From positions 17,153-81,152 of the forward strand of contig NZ_QMEV01000018.1 in assembly GCF_003284935.1 (NCBI RefSeq): DNA of 64,000 nucleotides. The letters run 5' to 3'. A program made the translations under genes and the position numbers. The notes beneath the pieces were generated by a model that ran no database searches, was not told the DNA's origin, and saw only the letters and a program-made list of their open reading frames with translations. The number at the start of each line of letters is the position of its first letter. The first letter of the stretch is position 1. Shown here piece by piece: positions 29,173-37,045 of this stretch. This DNA comes from Mycobacterium colombiense (GTDB lineage Bacteria > Actinomycetota > Actinomycetes > Mycobacteriales > Mycobacteriaceae).

Positions 29173-29717
29173 CAGCTTGCCGGCCTGAATCGCAGGACCC
29201 GGAATCGCTGCCGCCCCAACACCTCACCGTGCTGATCGGTGTAGGTCGTCAGCCAGGTCAGGAAGAAGCCGCTGCCCAGCGCCGTCTTCTTCTCGTCGGA
29301 GACCGACTCGTAGACCGTCGTCGCGCTGATCACGTCGCCCAGCCTGGGGTAACGCTCGATCTCGAACTCCGAATTGGTCGCCACCGTGCTGGTGTATCCG
29401 GCCTCGTCGAGGAATGCCGTCGGGTTGCTGGTGATCTCGATCGGCGCCCCGCCCCGTTCCCCGATTCCCTCCAGCTTCGGCGAAGGCATGGTCCAGGACT
29501 GCAGCATCACCGGCGGCGACACGATGCCGCCGAACCGTGACGAGGCGGCGAACTCCGGGTCGATATAGACGGGGTTCATGTCGGCCATGGCGTACGCCCA
29601 GTGCCGGATCATCGGCTGGTTCACCGGGTCTGGAGCCACCGAAGGTTTCCCGGTGCCACCGGTCGGCTGCCCGACGAGGGCCCGCACTTTGGCGCTGACC
29701 GTGTCTGAGTCGCTCAC
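29172..29717 (-). CDS. MaoC-like hot-dog protein, probable non-catalytic ChsH2-type subunit
   Basis: 181 aa. It has the hot-dog hydratase frame with DMNPVYIDPEFAASSRFGGIVSPPVML, but the catalytic His of the usual DxNPxHxD motif is replaced by Tyr. This is the condition expected for the substrate-binding, non-catalytic half of a ChsH1-ChsH2-type heteromer. Together with the coupled DUF35 gene it equals a split ChsH2 (181 + 136 aa, against about 311 aa for the fused protein). It lies 18 bp after the dehydrogenase gene at 29736-30920. Confidence 0.85.
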   Translation of the reverse strand: MSDSDTVSAKVRALVGQPTGGTGKPSVAPDPVNQPMIRHWAYAMADMNPVYIDPEFAASSRFGGIVSPPVMLQSWTMPSPKLEGIGERGGAPIEITSNPTAFLDEAGYTSTVATNSEFEIERYPRLGDVISATTVYESVSDEKKTALGSGFFLTWLTTYTDQHGEVLGRQRFRVLRFRPAS

Positions 29718-29735
29718 TGAATACTGTCCTCCTGA

Positions 29736-30920
29736 CTATTTCGCGGCCCGCAGGTCGCGCGGTGCCCGGGGCATGCCCAACCCGGCCATGGCGATGATGT
29801 CACGCTGAATTTCGTTGGCCCCGCCCCCGAAGGTGTTGATGACGGCCTGCCGGTAGGCCGATTCCAGCGCGCCGCGCAGCGGAGCGTCGCCGCCGCGCCG
29901 CACTCCGTTGCCGTCGAGCACTTCGAGCAGTTCCCGGGCGACCTGTCCGGTGAGCTCGGTGCCGAACACCTTGGCCGCCGACGCCTCTCCCATGCTGAGC
30001 GCGCCCTTGGTCATCGCCGCGTTCACCCGCAAATTGATCAGTTTGTACGCGGCGACTTGCGCTTCGACGCGGGCCAGGGCCTGCTGCACCCACGGCCGGT
30101 CGATGACCCGGCCGCCGTCGAGTTCGGTGGAAAGCGCCCAGTGCAGGGTCTTTTCGAACAGCGGCTCGAGCGCGCCCAGGTTGCCAAGCGCCGCGCGTTC
30201 AAAGTTCAGCTGCGTGGTGACCAGCTGCCAGCCCTGGTTTTCGGCACCCACCAGCGCGCTGACCGGCACCCGAACGTCGTCGTAGAACGTGTAGAACGTC
30301 GAGATGCCCGGCATGGTGTGCAGCGGCTGCCAGGAGAATCCCGGCGACGAGGTCGGCACGATGAGGATCGAAATGCCCTTGTGCTTCTTGGCCTCCGGAT
30401 CGGTGCGCACGGCCAGCCAGATGTAGTCGGCGTAGGCCGCGCCGCTGGTGAACATCTTCTGGCCGTTGATCACATACTCGTCACCGACACGGACGGCCGT
30501 CGTCCGCACCGAGGCGAGGTCGCTGCCCGCGCCGGGTTCGGAGTATCCGATGGCGAACTCCACGGTGCCGTCCAAGATCGCCGGCAGGAACCGCCGCTTT
30601 TGCTCGTCGGTGCCGTAGTGCATCAGCGTCGGCCCGACGGTGTTGAGTGTCACCAGCGGGATGGGCGCGCTGACCCGGCGCGCCTCTTCGGAGAAGATGA
30701 ACTGCTCGATGGCCGAGAACCCTTGTCCGCCATATTCTTTAGGCCAGCCGACGCCGAGTAGATTGGCCGCGGCCAGGGCGCGGACGCATTCGCGCACCGC
30801 GGGCCCGCCCTCCATGTGCTCGCTGACCGCGGCGACGCGTTCGGGCGTCATCACGGTTTCCAGGCTCACGCGGATCTCGGCGCGCAGCTTGCACTGCTCT
30901 GGCGTGTATTCGAGGTCCAT
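29736..30920 (-). CDS. acyl-CoA dehydrogenase, catalytic subunit (FadE29/ChsE2-like)
   Basis: 394 aa. Typical segments are GWPKEYGGQGFSAIEQFIFSEE, IGYSEPGAGSDLASVRTTA (FAD/substrate loop), VINGQKMFTSGAAYADY and FGGGANEIQRDIIA. E241 in LNFERAALG is at the isovaleryl-CoA-dehydrogenase-type base position that is used by ChsE2. It would oxidise the branched acyl-CoA to the enoyl-CoA, in complex with the dehydrogenase at 27633-28754. It is the second gene of the operon, 4 bp after the P450. Confidence 0.9.
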   Translation of the reverse strand: MDLEYTPEQCKLRAEIRVSLETVMTPERVAAVSEHMEGGPAVRECVRALAAANLLGVGWPKEYGGQGFSAIEQFIFSEEARRVSAPIPLVTLNTVGPTLMHYGTDEQKRRFLPAILDGTVEFAIGYSEPGAGSDLASVRTTAVRVGDEYVINGQKMFTSGAAYADYIWLAVRTDPEAKKHKGISILIVPTSSPGFSWQPLHTMPGISTFYTFYDDVRVPVSALVGAENQGWQLVTTQLNFERAALGNLGALEPLFEKTLHWALSTELDGGRVIDRPWVQQALARVEAQVAAYKLINLRVNAAMTKGALSMGEASAAKVFGTELTGQVARELLEVLDGNGVRRGGDAPLRGALESAYRQAVINTFGGGANEIQRDIIAMAGLGMPRAPRDLRAAK

Positions 30921-30924
30921 CGGC

Positions 30925-32121
30925 TCACCCGCCCATCCGCACCGGCATGCGTTTCACGCCGGGCACCATGGTGGCCCGCATCCTGTCCACGTCGCCCACC
31001 AGCTCCATGGTGGGGAAGCGGCGCAGCAGCTCGTCGAACAGCACCGTCGCCTCCAGGCGCGCCAACTGCGCACCGACGCAGGAGTGTTCACCGCAGCCGA
31101 AGGCGATGTGCGGGTTCGGGTGGCGGCTCACGATGAACTCCTCGGAGTCGGGACCGAACACGTCCTCGTCGCGGTTGGCCGACCCGTACAGCATCACCAC
31201 CACCTCGCCGGCCCGGATCCGCTGGCCGCGGATCTCGACATCGGCCGTCGCGGTGCGGGCCATGTGCACCACCGGGCTGTTCCACCGCAACATCTCTTCG
31301 ACGGCGAGCGGGATGCGGGCGGGGTCCTCGACCAGCAGGCGGCGTTGGTCGGGATGCGCGATCAACGCGCACGTGCCCAGGGCGATGAGGTTGCGGGTGG
31401 TTTCGTTGCCGGCCACCAGCAGCAGGAAGGCGAAGTTGAGCAGGTCTTCATCGGTCAGCCGGTGCTCGTCGATCTCGGCCTCGGCCAGGACGGACAGCAG
31501 GTCGTCGCGTGGGTGCACCCGCCGATCGGCGATCAGCGCCTGGAAGTACTCGAAGAGCTGTCCCATCGCCACCAACGAGTCGAGCTCGATCTCGGGGTCG
31601 GCGGTCCCGGTGGCCGCATCCGACCACGCCCGGAACTGCTCCCAGTCGTCGGGCGGGGCGCCGATGAGTTCGGCGATCATCCGGGTGGGCAGCGGCGCCG
31701 CCACCTCCTCGGCGAACTCGTGCACCGAGCCGGGTTCGATGCCGTCCAGAATCCCGCGCACGATCTCGCGAATCTTCGGCTCCAACACGGCAACCCGCCG
31801 CCGGGTGAAGCCCGAATTGATCAGCTTGCGCAATTGGCGATGCCGGGGCGGGTCGCTGAAGATCAGGTTGCCCGCCTGCACGGGGTTCGGATTCGCCGGG
31901 TCCGGAATGGTGATGCCCTTCGTCGACGAGAACAGCGCCGGGTTGCTCGACACGAACCGGATGTCCTCGTACTTCAGCAGCGCCCAAAAGTTGGTGACGT
32001 CGTTCCAGCGCACCGGTGTGGTGGCGCGCAGCTCCCGGTAGGCCGGGTAGGGATCGCCGGCGTAGAAGTCGGGGGAGTGCAGCGGGAAGCTCGGCGGGCG
32101 CAGCGGCGGATGAGTCTGCAC
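30925..32121 (-). CDS. cytochrome P450, first gene of the igr-like operon
   Basis: 398 aa from GTG 32121. I-helix oxygen motif is VAGNETTRN; the ExxR is EEMLR; the heme loop FGCGEHSCVGAQLARLE carries the cysteine ligand at about residue 348. It is a soluble bacterial class I P450, presumably fed by a ferredoxin. The frame is open to an ATG at 32166, but that codon lies inside the operator palindrome. GTG 32121 has a strong GAGAGGGG ribosome site. By context it oxidises a terminal methyl of the side chain, like CYP125 or CYP142 on cholesterol; the real substrate is unknown. Confidence 0.9.
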   Translation of the reverse strand: MQTHPPLRPPSFPLHSPDFYAGDPYPAYRELRATTPVRWNDVTNFWALLKYEDIRFVSSNPALFSSTKGITIPDPANPNPVQAGNLIFSDPPRHRQLRKLINSGFTRRRVAVLEPKIREIVRGILDGIEPGSVHEFAEEVAAPLPTRMIAELIGAPPDDWEQFRAWSDAATGTADPEIELDSLVAMGQLFEYFQALIADRRVHPRDDLLSVLAEAEIDEHRLTDEDLLNFAFLLLVAGNETTRNLIALGTCALIAHPDQRRLLVEDPARIPLAVEEMLRWNSPVVHMARTATADVEIRGQRIRAGEVVVMLYGSANRDEDVFGPDSEEFIVSRHPNPHIAFGCGEHSCVGAQLARLEATVLFDELLRRFPTMELVGDVDRMRATMVPGVKRMPVRMGG

Positions 32122-32151
32122 GGCAAGCCCCTCTCGCAGGACACCCGATCC

Positions 32152-32172
32152 GACAGATTGACGCAATCTGTC
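32152..32172. promoter_or_regulatory. palindromic operator (9-3-9) in the P450/aldehyde dehydrogenase intergenic region
   Basis: GACAGATTG at 32152-32160 and CAATCTGTC at 32164-32172 are a perfect inverted repeat around ACG. Size and symmetry fit a TetR-family site. It lies just downstream of the predicted minus-strand promoter (32183-32212) and 31 bp before the P450 start codon, where a bound repressor would block transcription. It does not match the KstR or KstR2 motifs I remember. The probable binder is the TetR encoded at the end of the operon. Confidence 0.6.
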
Positions 32173-32182
32173 CTGCGGACTG

Positions 32183-32212
32183 TGTCTACTCCGTGCCGTC
32201 GCACGCTGTCAA
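32183..32212 (-). promoter_or_regulatory. putative promoter of the igr-like operon
   Basis: On the minus strand a perfect TTGACA (plus-strand 32207-32212) is followed after 18 nt by TAGACA (32183-32188), a weak -10. Transcription would start about 32176, directly at the edge of the palindrome. The leader to GTG 32121 would be about 55 nt. Confidence 0.45.
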
Positions 32213-32315
32213 TACGACACGTACATATTGCTAGAGCTCGTAATTCACGCGATTGATGATTGACGAGGGCGACGCGGGGGTGTACACCAAGTGATCAGAT
32301 GACCGGAGGAAGCAC

Positions 32316-33776
32316 ATGGCCGATTCGCCCGCTCTTGTCCAGACCTACCAGCTCTACATCGACGGCAACTGGGTCGAGCCGGCCGACGGCCGCTACGACG
32401 ACGTGTCCCCATCCACCGAGGCCGTCCTGGCCACCGCCCCGGACGCCAGCGTCGCCCAGGTCGGCGACGCCATCGCGGCCGCGCGCCGCGCCTTCGACAG
32501 CGGACCGTGGGGCACGATGACCGCCGAGCAGCGCGCCGGGTGCCTGAACCAGTTGGGCGAGGCACTGACCAAGCACGCCGACGACTTCTTCGCGCTGTCC
32601 CAGGCGGAGTGGGGCTGCATCGCCAACGAGCGCATCATGCAGATCGACGGCGCCGGGTTCATGTCCATGCACGCCGCACAGCTCGCCACCCAGCTGGTCG
32701 ACCAGGAGGTGTCCGGCATCAGCGCCGGAACCACCGTGTTGCGGCACGCCCCGCTGGGTGTGGTGTCGGTGCTGACGCCGTGGAACTTCCCGCACTGCCT
32801 CAACGTGATGAAGCTGAATCACGCTCTGGCGGCAGGCAATACGGTCGTGCTCAAGCCGTCACCGCTGACACCGCTGGCCGGTCTGGCGTTGGCACGGCTG
32901 ATCGACGAGCACACCGACATCCCGCCCGGGGTGGTCAACGTCGTCACGCCCTCGGGCGTCGAGGCGGCCAAGCTCTTGACCACCGATCCGCGCATCGACA
33001 TGGTGAGCTTCACCGGCAGCTCGGTCGTGGGCCGCCAGGTGATGTCCGCCGCGGGGGACACGATGAAGCGGATCCTGTTGGAGCTGGGCGGCAAGTCCGC
33101 CAGCATCGTCCTGGACGACGCGCAGGTCACCGACGACATGCTGCGCCAGATGCTGTTCGAATCCTGTTCGCTGCATGCCGGGCAGGCCTGCATCCTGCAC
33201 AGCCGGCTGCTGCTTCCCGACTCGCTGCACGACGACGTCGTGGACCGGCTCGCCGCCCTGGCCCGTGAGGTCAAGGTGGGCGACCCCACCGACCCCGAGG
33301 TGCAGATGGGTCCGCTGATCAGTGCGGCCCAGCGCGACCGGGTGGAATCACATGTCGCCGGCGCGCGCAGTGACGGGGCGAGGCTGGTGACCGGCGGGGG
33401 CCGGCCGGCCGGGTTGGACGCCGGGTTCTATTTCGAACCGACGATCCTGTCCGAAGTGGACCCGAATTCGACTCTCGCGCAAGAGGAAGTGTTCGGTCCG
33501 GTGTTGGCCGTGTTGCGCTACCGCGACGACGACGACGCGGTCGCCATCGCGAACAACTCGCAATATGGGCTCTCCGGTGCGGTGTGGGGCGGCGACGTGG
33601 ACCGGGCCGTCGGCGTGGCGCGCCGCATCCGTACCGGTCAGATCGCGGTCAACGGTGTCAGTCCCGGTGGCGCGCCGTTCGGCGGCTTCAAACTCAGCGG
33701 GCTGGGCCGCGAGGGGGGCGGGATCGGCGGCTTGTATCAATACATGGAACCGATGGCCATCGGGGTCCCCGCGTGA
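32316..33776 (+). CDS. NAD(P)-dependent aldehyde dehydrogenase
   Basis: 486 aa with the full ALDH signature: TPWNFPHCLNVMKLNHALAAGNTVVLKPSPLTP, SFTGSSVVGRQV, general base E256 in LELGGKSASIVLDD, catalytic C292 in HAGQACILHS, and the C-terminal EEVFGPVLAVLRY and GGFKLSGLGREGG. It should oxidise an aldehyde to a carboxylate. ATG 32316 has GGAGGA upstream. It is divergent from the P450 operon and shares its 194-bp control region. It overlaps the CoA-transferase gene by 4 nt (GTGA), so alcohol, aldehyde, acid and CoA ester would be handled in sequence. Confidence 0.92.
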   Translation: MADSPALVQTYQLYIDGNWVEPADGRYDDVSPSTEAVLATAPDASVAQVGDAIAAARRAFDSGPWGTMTAEQRAGCLNQLGEALTKHADDFFALSQAEWGCIANERIMQIDGAGFMSMHAAQLATQLVDQEVSGISAGTTVLRHAPLGVVSVLTPWNFPHCLNVMKLNHALAAGNTVVLKPSPLTPLAGLALARLIDEHTDIPPGVVNVVTPSGVEAAKLLTTDPRIDMVSFTGSSVVGRQVMSAAGDTMKRILLELGGKSASIVLDDAQVTDDMLRQMLFESCSLHAGQACILHSRLLLPDSLHDDVVDRLAALAREVKVGDPTDPEVQMGPLISAAQRDRVESHVAGARSDGARLVTGGGRPAGLDAGFYFEPTILSEVDPNSTLAQEEVFGPVLAVLRYRDDDDAVAIANNSQYGLSGAVWGGDVDRAVGVARRIRTGQIAVNGVSPGGAPFGGFKLSGLGREGGGIGGLYQYMEPMAIGVPA

Positions 33777-36064
33777 CGGGACCCCTTGCGGGGCTGCACG
33801 TCGTCGACATCGCGAGCGAGATCTCGGGTCCGTACGCGGCAAAGCTTTTGGTCGACCTGGGCGCCGAGGTCATCAAGATCGAGCCGCCCACCGGAGACCC
33901 GCTGCGGCGCTGGGGCCCGTTCCCCGACGGCGTCCTCGACCCGGATCGGTGCGGTTTGTTCGAGTACCTCAATGCGGGCAAACGCGGTGTCGCACTTGAT
34001 CTCTCGGATGGACAGGACCTGGCAGCCGCGCGCGAGCTCATCGCGCGGGCGCATCTTCTGATCGAAGACTGCCCGCCCGCCACGCTGGAGGGCTGGGGGC
34101 TGGGCGCCGGCGACCTGCAGCGCATCAGCCCAAACCTGGTGGTACTACGCATCACCGCGTTCGGTCAGTGTGGTCCATCCCGTCATCGCCCCGCCACGGC
34201 GCTCACCCTGCAGGCGGCATCGGGCTGGGTCAGCTCCCGGGACCCGCAGCGCCCGCCCGTTCAGGTCGGCGCGCGGATCGCCGAGTACGTCGCGGGTGCC
34301 TACGGTGCGCTGGGCGCGTTGACCGCGCTGCGACGGCGACCCGACGGCAGGGTCACGGAAGTCGATGTCGCACAATCCGAATCGTTGCTCTCGACGCTGC
34401 CCTATCCGATGTTGATGGCACAGCGGATGCAGCGCCTCGGCCTGCCCGCCAACCTGCGGTCGGCGCCCATGCTGGGTGTCGTCCGGGCCGCCGACGGCTG
34501 GGTGGGCATCAACTGCCTGACGGGTCAGCACTGGCTCGACGTCTGCGCCATGCTGGGCCTGCCCGAGTTCGGCGAGCACCAGATCGCGATCATGATGGGC
34601 GGGCCGGAGCGCGACGACTTCCTCGCCAAGGCCGAGCCCGCGCTGGCCGGCCAGACCGTCGCCGAGCTCGTGGAACTCGCTCAGGCCCTGCGCATCCCGG
34701 CCGCGCCCGTCAACGACGGCGCGACCGTGCTTGAGTGTCCGCAGTACGCGGCGCGGGGGTTCTTCGTTCACACCGGGGCGGCTCGGCGCCCCGGTCCACC
34801 GTTTCGGTTCTCGAAAACCCCTGTGGCGCAGCCCCGTCCGGCACCGGCCTTGCAGAGGCGGCCCCTGACGTGGGCCGGTGAAGGTCGATCGCTGCGGGCC
34901 GCGCCGGAGCCGCTGCCCTTCACCGGTCTGCGGGTGCTGGACCTGACCACGTTCTGGGCCGGGGCGTATCTGACCTGCTACCTCGGGGCGTTCGGCGCCG
35001 ACATCGTCAAGGTCGAGTCGATCCAGCGGCCCGACGGGCACCGCTATTCGGGCGCCTTCGCCTACGAGGGCGACGACTGGTACGAGCGCAGCCCCATCTG
35101 GCAGGGCACCAACCTGAACAAGCGCGACCTCACGCTCGACCTGACTTCGCGGCGGGGCCTCGACATCGCCCGGCGGCTGGCCGCGCAGGCCGACGTCGTG
35201 GTGGAGAACTTCTCACCGCGAGTGGTCGAGCAGTTCGGCCTGGATTACGAGTCGCTGATATCGCTGAAGCCCGACGTGATCGTGGTCCGGATGCCCGGGT
35301 ACGGCCTGCAGGGTCCGTGGCGCGACTATGTCGGCTGGGCGCTGAACTTCGAACAGACCTCGGGGATGTCGGCGGCGACCGGATACGCCGACGGGCCGCC
35401 GTGCAACCCGCAGGGGCCCGCCGACCCGATCGTCGGCGTCCATGCCGGGGTGGCGCTGCTGGCCGCCCTCGAGCACCGGCACCGCACCGGCGCCGGCCAA
35501 CTCATCGAGATCGCCCAGATCGAGGTCGCCGCGGCGGTGACCGCCGAACCGGTGATCGAGTACTCGATGAACGGTGTGGTGCGCCCGCGGGAGGGCAACC
35601 GCCGGCGCGGCTACCTGCAGGGGGTCTACCCGACCAGCGAGGACGACGTGTGGGTGGCGCTGTCCGTGCCCGATCAGGCGATCGATCATGACGTGTTCGA
35701 CGAGCTCGTCGCCGCCTGGACCCGCACGCAGACCGCCGCCGCGGTCGTCGCGACGCTGCAAGCGCAGGGCATCGCGGCGGAGCGGGTGATCACCGGGGAC
35801 CGGATGTATGACCCCGAACTCATCGGGGCCCAGCTCGACGCCCGCGGTTACTACCAGGAGCTCGAACACCCGATCACCGGCCCGCACCGCTATCCCGGCT
35901 GGCCCTTTCACATCACCCCCGGGCCGCGGCGCCACCACCGCAGCCCGCCGCCGACGCTCGGCCAGCACAACGACGAGATCCTGCGCGGGCTGGGTTTGTC
36001 CGAGGCGGAGGTGGCCGACCTGCGCCACCAGCGGGTGATCGGCGAACGGGTGCTTAACGCCTAG
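33773..36064 (+). CDS. tandem-domain CaiB/BaiF (class III) CoA-transferase
   Basis: 763 aa made of two CaiB/BaiF units (about 1-375 and 383-763), each starting with the typical GL(H/R)V(V/L)D...G phrase and GAE/DVIK(I/V)E. In the second unit the nucleophile position appears as D551 in PADPIVGVHAGVALLAAL. In the first unit the aligned position is E171 (GARIAEYVAGAYGALGAL), so that half may be inactive or structural. Normally these enzymes are interlocked dimers that move CoA between carboxylates, so a fused tandem could make an intramolecular heterodimer. It is coupled to the aldehyde dehydrogenase and likely activates the resulting acid. Confidence 0.88.
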   Translation: MTGPLAGLHVVDIASEISGPYAAKLLVDLGAEVIKIEPPTGDPLRRWGPFPDGVLDPDRCGLFEYLNAGKRGVALDLSDGQDLAAARELIARAHLLIEDCPPATLEGWGLGAGDLQRISPNLVVLRITAFGQCGPSRHRPATALTLQAASGWVSSRDPQRPPVQVGARIAEYVAGAYGALGALTALRRRPDGRVTEVDVAQSESLLSTLPYPMLMAQRMQRLGLPANLRSAPMLGVVRAADGWVGINCLTGQHWLDVCAMLGLPEFGEHQIAIMMGGPERDDFLAKAEPALAGQTVAELVELAQALRIPAAPVNDGATVLECPQYAARGFFVHTGAARRPGPPFRFSKTPVAQPRPAPALQRRPLTWAGEGRSLRAAPEPLPFTGLRVLDLTTFWAGAYLTCYLGAFGADIVKVESIQRPDGHRYSGAFAYEGDDWYERSPIWQGTNLNKRDLTLDLTSRRGLDIARRLAAQADVVVENFSPRVVEQFGLDYESLISLKPDVIVVRMPGYGLQGPWRDYVGWALNFEQTSGMSAATGYADGPPCNPQGPADPIVGVHAGVALLAALEHRHRTGAGQLIEIAQIEVAAAVTAEPVIEYSMNGVVRPREGNRRRGYLQGVYPTSEDDVWVALSVPDQAIDHDVFDELVAAWTRTQTAAAVVATLQAQGIAAERVITGDRMYDPELIGAQLDARGYYQELEHPITGPHRYPGWPFHITPGPRRHHRSPPPTLGQHNDEILRGLGLSEAEVADLRHQRVIGERVLNA

Positions 36065-36107
36065 GCGCCCTTTTGTAAACCGCGCGTCCCATGCCAAGCT
36101 GCTCGAC

Positions 36108-37016
36108 ATGGTCATCGAGATCGCCCGCCCCAAACTCGAAGGAAACGTCGCCGTCGGCGAAGACCGCCAGATCGGCTTCGCCGAGTTCGGCGACCCCCAG
36201 GGACGCGCGATGTTCTGGCTGCATGGCACCCCCGGCGCCCGCCGGCAGATCCCGGTCGAGGCCCGGGTCTACGCGGAGCAGCACGGCATCCGGTTGATCG
36301 GCCTCGACCGGCCCGGGATCGGTTCGTCGACGCCGCATCGTTACAAGAACATCCGGGCGTTCGCCGACGACCTGCGGACCATCGCGGACACGCTCGGCAT
36401 CGACAAAATGGCCGTCATCGGCCTGTCCGGCGGCGGCCCGTACGCGCTCGCGTCCGCCGCGGTGCTGTCCGATCGGGTCGTCGCCTGCGGCGTGCTCGGC
36501 GGCGTCGCGCCGTTCCTCGGCGACGAGGGCATCACCAGCGGGCTGATGAACCTGGGCAAGCGGGTGGCGCCATTGCTGCGGCTGGGCGGTGACCCGCTGC
36601 GGATCGGCGCGAGCCTCGTCGTCCGGGCGATCCGCCCGGTCGCCAATCCCGCGCTGTATCTGTATGCCGCCATATCGCCCGAGGGTGACCGGCGCCTGCT
36701 GACCCGGCCCGAGTTCGGCGCCATGTTCCTCGACGACCTGCTCAACGGCAGCCGCAAGCAGCTAGCGGCCCCGTTCAACGACATCATCCTGTTCACCCGC
36801 GACTGGGGATTCCGGCTCGAGGAGGTCAAGGTCCCGGTCCGGTGGTGGCACGGCGACAGCGATCACATCGTGCCGTTCGCCCACGGTCAGCACGTGGTGT
36901 CCCTGCTGCCCGACTGCGAGCTCATCGTGCTCCCCGGCGAGAGCCATCTCGGCGGGCTGGGCCGCGGCGAGGAGATCCTGTCGACCCTGACGAAGATCTG
37001 GGACGAGAAAGGCTGA
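36108..37016 (+). CDS. alpha/beta-hydrolase, Rv1191-like
   Basis: 302 aa, close to Rv1191 (304 aa). Features: oxyanion-side FWLHGTPGARRQ, nucleophile elbow GLSGGG with S107, an acid in PVRWWHGDSDHIVPFAHG, and a C-terminal catalytic His in GESHLGGLGRGEEIL. The substrate is unknown; the family includes esterases and lipid hydrolases. It marks the return to the H37Rv-like gene order after the accessory segment, 43 bp after the CoA-transferase. Confidence 0.85.
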   Translation: MVIEIARPKLEGNVAVGEDRQIGFAEFGDPQGRAMFWLHGTPGARRQIPVEARVYAEQHGIRLIGLDRPGIGSSTPHRYKNIRAFADDLRTIADTLGIDKMAVIGLSGGGPYALASAAVLSDRVVACGVLGGVAPFLGDEGITSGLMNLGKRVAPLLRLGGDPLRIGASLVVRAIRPVANPALYLYAAISPEGDRRLLTRPEFGAMFLDDLLNGSRKQLAAPFNDIILFTRDWGFRLEEVKVPVRWWHGDSDHIVPFAHGQHVVSLLPDCELIVLPGESHLGGLGRGEEILSTLTKIWDEKG

Positions 37017-37045
37017 CCGTTCCGGACGCCGGGTAGCCTGCTGAC

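Noticed and set aside
32122..32166. Longer P450 start at ATG 32166.
   Set aside because: It would place codons inside the operator palindrome and has no ribosome site. GTG 32121 has a strong one.
32260..32288. TTGACG with TACACC at 17 nt as a plus-strand promoter for the aldehyde dehydrogenase.
   Set aside because: The -10 is poor (no final T) and overlaps a GTGTACAC self-complementary stretch, so the call was left out.
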